A program made the translations under genes and the position numbers. Below are positions 1 to 11,986 of a stretch of DNA of 64,000 bases, piece by piece. Positions within the stretch are counted from its first letter, which is position 1. Each line of letters opens with the position of its first letter. Under the pieces are notes generated by a model. It was not told the origin of the DNA. It saw nothing but the letters and a program-made list of their open reading frames with translations, and did not search any database. Origin of the DNA: Prinsepia uniflora (Eukaryota; Streptophyta; Magnoliopsida; Rosales; Rosaceae); NCBI GenBank assembly GCA_032719365.1, contig CM064866.1, positions 8,661,781 through 8,725,780 of the forward strand, in the 5' to 3' direction.

Positions 1-665
1 CTCCTCCGGATGAGGTACCCCGGAGAGGTCACGGACGTCTAGTACGTCCAGCGTCTATGACGCTAAGCATCGGGGATGCTGTACCCGAACGGGGTTCGGG
101 GATTGAACTCGGAAATTGAGACCCGAGTGGCACGCGTAGCCTTGTGATTGTGACCTTATTGACGTCAGGGACGTCAGACATCAGGGATGTCGGATTGGAG
201 TGTATAGTGCAGTGGCTAAAATAATGGTTATGGTTTATATTATATGCCTTATGGTTCATATTACTGGATTTATGAAATAACTCTTGGATTTACTTTTGGA
301 AATTGAAACTATGCTTTGGTTTCCGGGCTAAGGCCCTAATGGTTATTTCTAAGTAAATATGGGATTATTGGTTTTTGGTGCATGCATATGATTTTACTGA
401 GGGGCATAAATGTCTTATAAATGTTTTTAACAGACTTGTTTATTTTCGTCCACTCACAGCTTTTGTTTTCAATGCCCTTCAGGTTGATTCCGGATACGAC
501 TGCAGCAGAGACTTGAGCATCGCACACCTCCTCCATCGATCCTTACGCACTCTGGAAGCCCGTTTGGGTAATGGCAATCGGTTATCCCTTGTCTGACGCC
601 TCTTGTCAGACGGGAGCATGTCACATTCCATGGTAATCCCGAGGGGATTGGGATGGGTCGTGTCA
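1..665 (+). repeat. 3' portion of a long LTR (copy A), cut by the window edge
   Basis: The sequence matches the 3' parts of the other long LTRs here, closest to the copy ending at 20991: shared blocks include the CTCCTCCGGATRWGGTACCCCG start and the TACCCGRACRGGGTTCGGGG block. It ends with GGGATGGGTCGTGTCA, the family's CA terminus. The DNA on its right is reverse-strand LTR sequence that appears to be interrupted internally, so this copy probably inserted into another LTR whose left part is outside the window. No coding region is supported. Confidence 0.8.
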
Positions 666-1301
666 TGTTGCACCGTGATGAAGATCAGATAATGGTGGTG
701 CTGTGGTTGGTCGTCTGGTGGTGTGAGGGCTGCTGGTTCGTGTGTTTGGATTGAGAGAAAATGGAAGGAAGAAGCACGGGTGATGGGGGGATGAATGTGT
801 GTTTGTGTGTGTTTGGGAGAAAGACAGAGATCGTGCATGAATAAGGAAAAATCAGAAGAAATGGAGGGCTGGGATTCAATCTGGGCAGTGATCCTACGGC
901 TGGAAACAAATGGAGGGAAAAATAAATAATATAAAAATGAGTTAAATAGTGTAATGTGCTTTATTGGAATAGTGTGGGCTTTGATGGGTGACACTTGTCA
1001 CCAATCCACTGGTTGGATTTAAATATTAGGTTGGCACGGATTCCCGTAATAAATTAATATTTTATTCCGTTGTTCTCGATTCGTAAATTCCGCTAAAACG
1101 CTTCCTTGACCATAACTTCTTCATACGAACTCCGATTTCGGCGTGCCGCCTGTCTACGGATTCGTGACGTCCCGACCTACGTCATAGTCATGGGTCAAAG
1201 TCCAAATTGTTTCCCGGGTCAAAAGTCAAAGTTTCCCCCCTTCAGGGGCAAAATAGTCTTTTTATATTAAAGTAATATTATTCTCGGTTCGGGTCGTTAC
1301 A
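666..1301 (-). repeat. 5' portion of a reverse-oriented long LTR
   Basis: Read on the minus strand it begins TGTAACGACCCG (plus-strand CGGGTCGTTACA at the right end) and follows the 5' part of the family, including the block giving TGACGTCCCGACCTACGTCATAG on the plus strand and the GTGACACTTGTCACC stem. The left side stops where copy A begins, which fits insertion of A into this LTR. The remainder should lie left of the window. Confidence 0.75.
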
Positions 1302-3429
1302 CGCTTCACCCTTCAACACGCCTTCTTACAGGTATGTTGATCGAGGACTTTCAAGTGAAAGGATAACGTGTGGCACGGGTCAAAATTGAGACTTCACCCA
1401 AAAATTAATTGACAACGGGGGAAAGTCTAAGCTTATTTAAGGACAAATTTGTGTTTTTCTAATGTGGGACATTACCTCACATCCCAACCTCTAAGCTTTG
1501 AACAATTCTTTGTCAAACAACTTATAAAAAAATAAAATTGGATGTTTAAATTAATATTCGCTTATGCGCGCAATAGTTTTTTATTCAAAAGGCTAACTCT
1601 TAACAAAGAAGTCTCTTAAAATTCGGTTCGAACACTTATAGATAGGTAATTAAGGGATTAGATATTCAAGCCTAAGTGCCGGGTTGGTAAGATCACAGTG
1701 ATCAGTCGTCGACAGTGAAGGTGAAAATGTTGCAATTCAGAAGTTAGTCACAAGCATATTTCAATTTTAGTTCAACATCCGTGATCTCCAAACCTACTCG
1801 ATCTAGCAGCCGGTCACTTGTCAAGTTCAAGTACGTAATAGCTGACCTTCAATGATTTTAGCCAGTGCCGGTGCAATATATATCTCTCTCACACACACAT
1901 ATAACTTTTAAAGTTTTCCATTTTATTTTCTTGTATAAGAATATTGTATATCAAATTTTGTTTTCTATAAAAATCTATCAAATTCGAGACATATCTCATC
2001 ACATGAATAAAAAATTAAAGACTTTGAATTTATATTTTATATTGGCCCGTACATTTAAAAGGTATATTCTACATTATTAATATGTATTTAAGTACGTTCG
2101 TCTGTTTTGTTAATTACGAGCTAATTAAACTCGATTAGACTAGCTAGCTAGCTAGTGCTCAAATTATACAAGTTTAGTGACGTCAGTCCTTCCAGATGTG
2201 AGACGTCACATTCAAAAGTAGATCTCCATGGAAAACGACTCAAATTCCAGCCGGAGCTAAGCTAGCTAATAGTTATATGTGGGCGACTAAAGTAGCTGGG
2301 TACGTACTTGGGTGGGTGGACGTTGGCTACAACTGCATCAAATTAAGTTGATAAAAGACGACGTGCCCTCTCGGTCTCTCTATATGCATAATGACATATT
2401 ACTTCATAAGACAATGTGGATTAGGTCTTAGGTGTTATACATATCATAGCTGTTCGATCGTAGTGAGCTGTCACGATTGTTATTATTGAATTCTATTTGT
2501 CTTAGTACGTAGCTGATCAGTATATATTTTAAAGCATGATCGAATACTTAATAATATGAGAAGTCGATCGGTTGACACAGCTATATATATATATATATAT
2601 ATATATGTACATTCCATATTTTATATTATAATATTTGAATCGATCGGTTGTAAGATATGACTGCTGTGTCGTATTATGATATATTTAGTACCAGTTCAAC
2701 AAATATATACACTCAATCATGATTTGAGTGGTCTATTTTCATTTAGGCCACATCCAAGTTCATTCAGCATTTAACGAATACGTACGGTGTGAAAAGCGAT
2801 ATATGTAAAAATTAATTTGTTTACGTGTTCTAATATATACGATACATAATGTGATTAGATGATTGCACCAAAAATATCTGGTGAAGTCGATTGTAATAAT
2901 TAATGACCAATTCAATTCACAACACGTTATCTATGCATGATCGACTCTGAATCGAGTATTGCTCAAGGAAATGACCAATTCAATCAAGTAAGTTTTTCGT
3001 TACTTAAAAATCTAATTTTCTATCATTTATTAAACCAAACCCTAGAATCCAAGATTCTTGAATTGAATCGCATATTGCTTAGAATTGATGATGATGTTGA
3101 ACCCGAGGAACATGAATTATTTGATTTGATTGATTGCTTCAAAAACTAGGTTTAATTTCCTTATTTTGATTAAATGAATTATATGAATTATTGATGAATT
3201 TATGGAATTGATAATTCATCAAAGGAAATAATATTGAATTGCTCACGTATGTTGATAATTGAATTGATACCTTGCAATTGATGTATTATGACATGATAAT
3301 TGGTTAGGTGATAATCATCATGCTTTCTCTGATAATCATGCGGCCCCCCCCTGGATTGTTTTATTATTTCCTTCTTTCATCGATGAACAATAAGTGGAAT
3401 TAAATTGAATGTTGGAATTGAAGTTTTAA
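1302..3429. other. AT-rich stretch without a recognisable gene
   Basis: I see no reading frame, RNA gene or element terminus that I can support. The longest ATG frame here (2937-3149, plus, 70 codons) starts with an acidic, asparagine/glutamine-rich peptide, has no recognised domain and no convincing splice context. The stretch lies between two fragments of the long-LTR family and could be older host DNA. Confidence 0.5.
2582..2606. repeat. (TA)n microsatellite
   Basis: About 12 uninterrupted TA dinucleotides. Simple sequence in a gene-free stretch. Confidence 0.9.
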
Positions 3430-4260
3430 GTAATATCTGCGGGAACATTTATCGGGTGATCGTAAATCAAATGGGTCTCATGCCCGATTCCATGTTTCTA
3501 AATCCAAAACCAATTCATCAAATCATCATTGAAAACACAGTACGCATAGACACGACATAAAACCGAAAACCTCAAAAAGTGTGCAAATATGTCAATCCTA
3601 AACTATCACAAACAAATGCATTCATGACATCGTAAAACATGTTCATAAACTCATATAAAACATTTAGGCATGCATCAATTTCGAAAGAAAGGTCCATTCA
3701 CAGACCGTCTGAAGCTGCGCCTCGATACGCGCGCGCCATACGCCCTTCCCGGGCCAATCACCATCACCGGGACTTCCAAACATGTCCAAATCGTAATAGA
3801 GGGTTCCAAACTACTTAAATAACCCCTCACTAAAGCCCCATAATTTTCCAGAATTTTTAACTATTTTTAATGTTGATCTTAAACCTTCGGACATCCCGAA
3901 CTATATTGAAACGATATCCGATCGACTCGAAACTAGTCCCAAAATGTTCGTTACATCGAAAGGATGATTTCACATGTTGAAAACATCCCCAGAAAATGCT
4001 TCACGCGCCACCCAAATGAGCTGCGCGTGAAGGCCACGCCCCGCCCAAATGAGCTGCGCGTGAAGGCCACGCCCCTGCGCACTGTTCATCTTCCTCATTC
4101 GGCAGACCGGGTCCGAACCGGTCTACTGGTTTTCGATCCGGTCCGACCGGCGGAACCGCCTAACAACTCGACTCGAATGACAGGTACTCTTAACAACCTA
4201 ACGAACCAATGCTTTACAGTTGTACAATCCATAACTGATTAACAACCAAAATCGTTATTC
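3430..4260 (-). repeat. Internal fragment of a reverse-oriented long LTR
   Basis: It aligns by eye with 24650-25400 of the reverse LTR E: the block with ATGGGTCTCATGCCCG, the CACAGACCGTC block, the TAAAGCCCCATAATTTT block, the CCGATCGACTCGAAACTAG block and the run of CCGGTC repeats all occur in the same order. Neither LTR terminus is present, so this is a truncated relic. It contains a 33-bp tandem duplication (4011-4076). Confidence 0.7.
4011..4076. repeat. 33-bp tandem duplication inside the LTR fragment
   Basis: Two copies of a 33-bp unit starting CCCAAATGAGCTGCGCGTGA, at 4011-4043 and 4044-4076, essentially identical, so this is a recent slippage event. Confidence 0.85.
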
Positions 4261-4482
4261 ACTAACAAAAACCACTTTCAGTTTTTTTAATGCCAATTGA
4301 TTTTTTTTTTTTCAAAAGTCAGGTCGGTTTTATATACTTGTCAATATCAGGAATCATTTGTGAGAATGTAAAAGTACAAAAGTTTCATATTAGAAAGTTG
4401 TACAACCTTACAATAACTTATAAGGAATTTGGCCTCACCCTTTATTGCCAATTAGTTTTAGGGTGTAAACCTCAACTTCCGT

Positions 4483-7400
4483 TGTAACGACTCGTCCCGA
4501 ATTCTGAAATTTGATTAGTGACTAATCAAGATTGTGAGGTTAATCGGTGATTAGTTGAGCGAAATCGGACGAACGATGTAAAATGACCGTTTTGCCCCTA
4601 GTCGTGGGTAAAACGTTGACTTTTCGTTCAGGGGGTCAAATGGACTTTGGCCGATGACTATGACGTAGTTCGGGACGTCACGAGTACATAGACAGGTGGC
4701 ACGTCAAATTCCGACATTCGAGGAAAAAGATATGACGTTCGGAAGTTCATGGGTATTTTGACAATTTGGTTAAAAGGGGCAAATAATTGACTTTTGACTT
4801 GGGAGGTCCAATGGCCGAGGGCCGAGGACCGTTATGTAGATCGGGACTATACGAATCCGTAGACAGGCAGCACGCTGAAATCGGACTTCGAACGAGAAAG
4901 TTATGGGTCACGGAAGTTCGATTTCACTATGCACGTATACGAGGTGATGATTAGGTGGCATAATCTGATTGGGTAGATATTTTAAGTGGGACCCATGGAT
5001 GAGTGACAAGTGTCACTCATCCCATTGGCCCAAACTCCCAATTTGTGGATCTAATTAATTAAATATTATTATCTTTATTATTTTATAATTTCCACTCATC
5101 TCATCTTTAATCCTAGCCATTCATCCTTATCCTTCCTCAATCGTCACCGTCCATCTCATCTCTTTTTTCTGATCATCATCTACCATATCTCTCTTCTCTC
5201 CTGCGACCACCAAAACCATTTCTTCTCATTTTCTTTCAAAAACCAAACACACATCACACCATCACCACCCCATCTCATCTTCATCCGCTTTGTGAACGGC
5301 TGACCGTGAGGGATGACTTGAGGGACTGAGGACGACGGTGAGACGGCGGTCCACGGCGGAGGAACCCGAAACCGCGAGGTAAGCTTTTTGAAAATTGGAA
5401 AATGAGTTCTAAAGGGTTTGGGTGGTTTTCACTAATGGAAATGGGTTCCTGGAGGTCGTAGGAACTGATTGGGATCGAAAAGGGGAGCTTGGACGGCCGG
5501 GAATGACGGTGAATGGCGGAGGAAGTCGTCGTCGCCATTGTCAACTTAGGGAGGTACTTTCCTTTGATTTTTGTTGTTTTTAATAGCTAAAGAGATAGGA
5601 AATAAGATTATGAAGAGATTAGGATCAAAATGGAACGAAAATGGGTTGAAAATGGATGAGATTGGACCCTGAATCGGTCCAGACCGGTCCGGTCCGGTTC
5701 AAACCAGTCAGACCGGGTTTGACTAAAAGTTAAGGATGAACAGTGACTGGCGCGTGGCTCCCACGCGCAGCCCCTTTGGGCGGCGCGTGAGGGCGTATGA
5801 GCCGTCCGATGGAGAAGGTTCCAACATGATTTTTAATCTATTCTATGTAACGAACATTTTGGGACTGGTTTCGTATCGATCGGACACCGTCTCGATAATG
5901 TTCTGGACATCGGAAGGTTTAGATTCGAGATTTAAAATAGTTAAAAATTCGGAAAAATTACGGGGCTTCAATGAGAGGTTAATAAGGTAGTTAGTAACCC
6001 TCTAGATTGATTTGGACAGGTTTGAGAGTCCCGGTGACGATGATTAGCCCCGTGAGGCTTACGGCACGCAAACCGAGGCGACAGCTTAAGACGGTCTATG
6101 AGTGGACCTTGATTTCTAAATTGTGATGCATGCATAAATGTTTTATATGGCTTATGAATATGATTCTATGATGTTGAATTGGATGGTTATGATTTATATG
6201 GTTTCACGCATTTCGAGGCGATTTACGTGCTTGCACGTAAATCGAGGTTTTCGGTTTTACACTGATTTTCCGTACTTATGGTTTTGGAAATGTTTTCATG
6301 AAATGGTTTTTGATTTAAAAAGAGTAAACTCGGGTTCGAGACCCATTCGTTTTGGAAACCCTCGGACTCGAAGTCCCTTTTAGCTACGTTCTCGGGCTAG
6401 AGGCCCAATTGGTTCTAGAATCGATTTCGAATTTTGAAATATGGACCGGGCAAGAGACCCATTTGATTTGAAACTCTCGGATTTGAGGTCCATTTGATTT
6501 AACAAGGTATCGGGCCGGAGGCCCAATTGATTTACGTATTGGGCTCGAGACCCAGTTGGTTTACGAATCGGGCTCGGAGCCCAATTGACTTACGTATCGG
6601 GCACGAGACCCATTTGGTTTACGATATCGGGCACGAGGCCCATTTAGTTTACGAAATCGGGCACGAGACCCAGTTGGTTTACGATTCGGGCCGGAGGTCC
6701 AGTTTGTATGTGGATTCGGGCTTAGGGCCCAGTTACGTTTTACGATTGTAATTTCGGGTCAGGGACCCACAAATGGATTTCTGGTTCATAACGGTTTATG
6801 GGAACCGGCATGAACCCTTGAAAGGTTTTATGGTTCATGAAGGCTTATGGGGGGCGGACATGAATCCTTGAAAGGTTTAAGAATGATTTCAAAAGGTTTT
6901 CGTATACCGTCCTTTATATATGAATTGTCTCCTCCGGAGAGGGTCGTTGGTCTGGGTGGACCCGGAGTAGTCACGGAGCACTGACTGAGTGGAGTCGCCC
7001 CCGTTGGGTTCCTTACTCTCAGAAAGGCTATGGATTATAACCTCCAGGGAGGGTCATTGATCTACGGAGATTGACCTGGGTGGACCCTGGAGAGACTTGG
7101 GTTTGAGACCACGGGTAGCACGCGCGTAGCTCTAGATTACCGTGACAGGATTGGTTATATGAAATATATGGATAAACATGATATCAATTGGTTTGTGAAA
7201 TTGTGTTTTATGATGATAAATGGATTTGGGCTGAGATCCCACATATATTTACTATGTTATGGTTTTCTGTAAATGGTTTTGGGCAGGAGCCCGTATGGAT
7301 GTGGTTGCTTAAACATATGTGATTGGATAAATGGTTTTACTATGCATGCATGCTTTTTAGCGAAGGGTATAAAGGTCTTTATGAAATGTGTTTTATCAAA

Positions 7401-7628
7401 CTATTACTTTTTGTACACTCACAGTCTTTCTGTTTTCAATGCCCTTCAGGTTGAATACGGTGCGAACTGTAGCAGAGACCGGGACATCACATACCTCCTC
7501 CGGATCCTGGTGTACTCTAGAAGCCTTCGGGCTAAAAGTTTTAATTTTCCCTGGTCTGACACTCCATGTCAGAAGGGATCAGGAGCGTTCCTCGTTAATC
7601 CCGGGGGGATTGGGGACGGGTCTTGACA
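4483..7628 (+). mobile_element. Solo LTR (copy B), 3146 bp, TSD TCCGT
   Basis: A complete LTR starting TGTAACGACTCGTCCC and ending GGGACGGGTCTTGACA. It is flanked by the identical 5-bp sequence TCCGT at 4478-4482 and 7629-7633, a typical LTR-retrotransposon target-site duplication. There is no PBS, internal domain or second LTR, so this is a solo LTR left by LTR-LTR recombination. Between 6380 and 6740 it holds a minisatellite of roughly 30-bp units around TCGGGCACGAGACCCA. It ends about 370 bp from the CER1-like stop codon, on the gene's 3' side. No protein-coding frame is supported in it. Confidence 0.93.
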
Positions 7629-7633
7629 TCCGT

Positions 7634-8000
7634 CACTATTTACTGTACCCAAGACAAATTGTTTATTTATTTGAAACAAATAATAACTACAAATCCCTCT
7701 AGATTTGGTTAATTTTTTTATGTCTTCTATTTTTCTTTACATGTTATTTCCTTGTTTAACTTCCATTTGCATTTGACTAATCAACTTTTCGCTGCTGGAA
7801 ACCAAAAGAGTTTTCCCTGCTGAAACAAACTTCAATATATAATTAATTGGTATTCGTATATAATCAACAGAGTAATTAATTAAGTGATGAAAGTACATGA
7901 TTATAAATTGGTAGCACTATATTATTGTGGCATAATTAATAACCCAGCTGAAGTTATGGATTGATCGATGAGCCAGTTATGGTTTGAAGCCGATGGACGA
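7634..8000. other. 3' flank of the CER1-like gene
   Basis: AT-rich non-coding DNA between the target duplication of solo LTR B and the CER1-like stop codon. It should contain the 3' UTR of that minus-strand gene. About 7893-8005 is homologous to 44080-44205, including the block GGCATAATTAATAACCCA. Confidence 0.7.
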
Positions 8001-10486
8001 CTATTTTTGGGTGTGATCAGAAGTGGCGGTCATGGTGAGAGGCTGAAACCCATGTCGAAGACTTGCTTCCCAAACTTTGTCAATGTCAGAGGTGGTGGTG
8101 TATCCACACTCGTGCTCATTCCAACCTTCCACGGCATGCACGATGCCTGCTATACGCCATGCACTCATCACCCTCCTTGGCAACCAATTCTGTAATTATG
8201 TACATATATAATTCAATTTTGACGTGCATGAGATCATGAAAAACTCAAAAAGTACAATTTTGATTGATATATCAATCAGTTACCTCACAAGAATAAACGT
8301 TCTCCAGAGATGTGGGAGTCTTCATTGCTGGAGTGCAATGGTAAAAGCAGTCTCCGCGCAATTTTTTTGGTGGGAATTGGGAAAAGGGAACAAATATTGT
8401 TCCTTTTGGTGCACTCATCTGTTCCTTGTCGCTCAATCCATCTCCCACTAACCAAATCTGTAAATCGAATGAGAGTACTTATAATTTGTGTAGAATCTAT
8501 TTTCCCACTAACATATAATATGTTGGGTTTTTAAAATGTGTAGTTATGTAAATAATTTTAATTATGTACGAAAAAACAAAAATATTTCTAAACTACTCGC
8601 ATATATCGCATATATAGAAATGCCTCATATGCATATATAAAGCATGGTTTTTTGCACGAATTTATTGCCTGAATCAGGTTCTAAATAAATGAATAACTAC
8701 CGCTATATATTACCTTTTGGGCACTACTTTTTGCAAGAACAAGACCGCTCTCATTGGAATTGAATGATTTGGTGAGCTTCGAATACTCGGCCTCATGTAA
8801 TGTAGTTACCTGAAATCATATGGTTTTTTCAACTTACTCAGATCATAAAACATACTTTATCGTATTTGTAATGTTATTCGGTTAATATTTGACTGGTGAA
8901 ATTCTGTTCATTCACTCCACGTACGAGACCTATATATATATATGTAATTAATTAAGCAAGTAATATATACAATGTATAAACATTTACGTACCTTGATACC
9001 ACTTTGGCATAGGGCTAAAGCAACGGAATAAGCAACCTTTGTGAGGTTGCCTCTAAGAACAACTTGGGTGGTCTCTTTTGGTATGGTCTTTAGGATTATA
9101 GCCACAGCTAAGCTACTTCCATCCACCACTCTAATTTTCAGTTGAGGATGCTTGTGAACATACGCACCACCATTTCTGTTTAGCTCCTCACCCTGCACAA
9201 TATCCAAAATATATATTATTTTCCAATAAGAAACTGACTTGGTCGATTGGTCGATTACTAGGACCATTGCAAACATTGGTCGATTACTTGCGATATATAT
9301 CGACTTGCCTGATTCAAGAGACCCAAAGTTAAAACTCTGACGCCTTTTTTTTCTGCTTTGATTATGGCCTCCTCAATCAAGCTGTTGATTGATTCGTTTT
9401 GCCGTTTCCACAAGTACTGCACCAATAATATCAATAAAAGCTCAATCATATGATTTCTTTTGCCTATAATAATATCAAATGCACAAACTCAATCTTATAA
9501 TTTTCACTAAAAACTCGACCTTATAATAACTTTTTAATTTTTTCTAAAACGGTATATCTTTAATTTAAATACATATATATATATATATTAATTAGCAGTG
9601 GCGTAATTCGGAAGAAATAGGTCTCACTTGCACTCTGTACTTTGGTATGGCCCAAGTTTGTAATTTGAGTTTATTGAAGCGCTGCCTCTCGACCACAAAT
9701 GTTTGACCGTAGACACGTGTGATGATCATGGACCACAACGTTACAGGCCACATCAGCCACAGGTACGAATTTGATGTGTGGGGTCTAGAGGCCAAGGAAG
9801 AAAACCCTAGCGGGAGATGATAGATGGACTCAGGTGTTGTGAGATGCGTTAGATGAAGGACATCTGGCACCTCCTCTTCTTTCTTTAGTGAAGACTCATA
9901 CAGAGAATCAGATGATTTGTCCGTGGTGCCAAATATGTAATCGTAGATCGGCATGAAGAGAGAGTAATTGGTTCGGAATTGTGTGTGATGCAAAGAGTGG
10001 AACCTGCACACAAGTTACAGCTTAATCAGTGATACTATATATTTTTCCTTTGATTATGTCACTTTTAAAATCCCTTTAATTCTAATAAAAAATTACCCTT
10101 CATCCTAAAATTACATTTGTATATAGTAAGTCAGTAAATAATAATTAGGTCTTTGGATTCTTTGAGCACAAGTTATACGTACTAGCATTAATAAGATCAT
10201 TCCTTTAAATATCCTAGGTCTAGAATTTGATGCTTATCACTTTATCAAATAATTAAAAGGCAAGGCTTGAACGAATTTTTTGCCTATTTTTCAAATAATG
10301 TCTTCAAATTGCAACTAATTTTTGAAACTATGGAGGCTGAAGCTGATCAAGGTACAAATATAGAAACAAAAATGCTATGTCACTTTAGAAAAATACAGAA
10401 ATTAAATAAAGTTGATCGATATTACTAAAATGAAATGAAAGACCATATACAAACATATATATATATATATATATGCATTTGTATAG

Positions 10487-10557
<71 letters not shown>

Positions 10558-10558
10558 T

Positions 10559-10628
<70 letters not shown>

Positions 10629-11486
10629 GAGGGGTATACATAAGATACTTAAGAGGAGGAAATAGAGAAAAGAGCCAGTTTGGAATAAGCTCGAAATTGC
10701 AGTGCCCCATATTATTCATGAAGTCAATATAAGTGATGTAACCAGTAAAGGACACGATGGAAATTGTTCCCGTCAAGATGGTTGCCAACACCGGCAGAAA
10801 GAAGAGCAACGAATACACCACGTGCTCTGCAAACGGGTGAATCACAGCTGCAATAATACATGCATGCATACATAACCGTTAGCCAGCGGCCATTGGTAGA
10901 TTCAGAGGTCGATTCCCTCCAATACTATAGCATTAATTTTTTTTTTGTAATTGTGTTTTTCTTACAAGTAATTGGCTGAGTAACGATGGAGGAATGGTGA
11001 TGAGAATGGTAGCGAGAGTAGAGGTAATGATGGTGAAGTGCTCTATGAAACCAATAGTAGAGGTACTCCACTGGACCAGCATGAACCAACGCACTCAAAA
11101 CAACCCCCTCTGTCCTCCAAGACGGCATGTTTTGGGCCCCGGGTAAGTACCTACTCCCCAGGTAAAATAGAAGTCCATTGAACAGTATCTGGTCATCCCT
11201 GCATGTATCAATAATATCCAAGCCCAATAAATCAATAAATTAACTCACCGATAATTTACTACGTACTGTATATTATCATCGTATAATTAATTAGTACTAA
11301 CCAATTTAGTTCACGGTCCACTTGTTCGAATTCGAGACCTTTGTCTACGATTCGTCCGTTGCCTTTGGCCGTTTGGTAACGAGATAGTGTGATCCATATC
11401 TGGTTGTGGATTGCCCTCCATACGATCACGAAAATTATAAGGAAATACGAGAGGTCTCTCTGTTTTCCTTCATTCGCCATATGCAA
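8001..11486 (-). CDS. CER1-like: CER1-like aldehyde-decarbonylating/alkane-forming protein, partial gene
   Basis: Plant CER1 proteins act in the endoplasmic reticulum and make very-long-chain alkanes of cuticular wax. I trace these minus-strand exons: 11302-11486 (runs into the gap), 10966-11198, 10629-10847, 9628-10003, 9309-9416, 8992-9192, 8714-8809, 8284-8457 and 8001-8189 (stop TAG 8001-8003). Together they give about 594 codons against roughly 620-630 for the family, so only the N-terminus is missing. The fatty-acid-hydroxylase part shows the His clusters HRALHHH, HSHHHSS and SLHHTQF. The C-terminal WAX2-type domain contains WLVGDGLSDKEQM, LRGDCFYH and AWRIAGIVHAVEGW. Introns are GT-AG, except that exon 9309-9416 is followed by a GC donor (CAG/GCAAGT). 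The join of exon 10629-10847 to 9628-10003 is out of frame by one base: the reading requires five Cs where ACCCCTC has four. This is a real lesion or a homopolymer error beside the GA repeat. Exon 11302-11486 may instead begin at an internal acceptor near 11460. Confidence 0.92.
10487..10622. repeat. (GA)n microsatellite in a CER1-like intron
   Basis: About 135 bp of nearly pure GA repeat with a few interruptions, preceded by a short TA run at 10457-10474. On the gene strand it is a CT tract that begins directly after the GTAAGT donor of exon 10629-10847, so the splice donor abuts the repeat. This region is prone to slippage and assembly error. Confidence 0.95.
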
Positions 11487-11986
11487 NNNNNNNNNNNNNN
11501 NNNNNNNNNNNNNNNNNNNNNNNNNNNNNNNNNNNNNNNNNNNNNNNNNNNNNNNNNNNNNNNNNNNNNNNNNNNNNNNNNNNNNNNNNNNNNNNNNNNN
11601 NNNNNNNNNNNNNNNNNNNNNNNNNNNNNNNNNNNNNNNNNNNNNNNNNNNNNNNNNNNNNNNNNNNNNNNNNNNNNNNNNNNNNNNNNNNNNNNNNNNN
11701 NNNNNNNNNNNNNNNNNNNNNNNNNNNNNNNNNNNNNNNNNNNNNNNNNNNNNNNNNNNNNNNNNNNNNNNNNNNNNNNNNNNNNNNNNNNNNNNNNNNN
11801 NNNNNNNNNNNNNNNNNNNNNNNNNNNNNNNNNNNNNNNNNNNNNNNNNNNNNNNNNNNNNNNNNNNNNNNNNNNNNNNNNNNNNNNNNNNNNNNNNNNN
11901 NNNNNNNNNNNNNNNNNNNNNNNNNNNNNNNNNNNNNNNNNNNNNNNNNNNNNNNNNNNNNNNNNNNNNNNNNNNNNNNNNNNNNN
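11487..11986. other. Assembly gap of exactly 500 N
   Basis: A run of exactly 500 N, a conventional gap size rather than a measured one. It falls where the 5' part of the CER1-like gene should be. Translations across it carry no information. Confidence 1.

Noticed and set aside
479..994. Minus-strand frame of 171 codons
   Set aside because: It crosses the boundary between LTR copy A and a reverse LTR and has biased, non-domain composition; chance reading of LTR DNA.
2937..3149. Possible small acidic protein
   Set aside because: No homologue recognised, no promoter, splice or neighbour evidence; left as unassigned.
7273..7702. Overlapping plus-strand frames of 104-117 codons
   Set aside because: They lie in solo LTR B; the same peptide-like reading (LQV-YG-NCSRDRDI) recurs in every LTR copy because the DNA is conserved, with no domain or codon evidence.
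10402..10869. Minus-strand 155-codon frame with a long Leu-Ser run
   Set aside because: The Leu-Ser run is the translated GA/CT microsatellite in an intron; only the first part is a real CER1-like exon.
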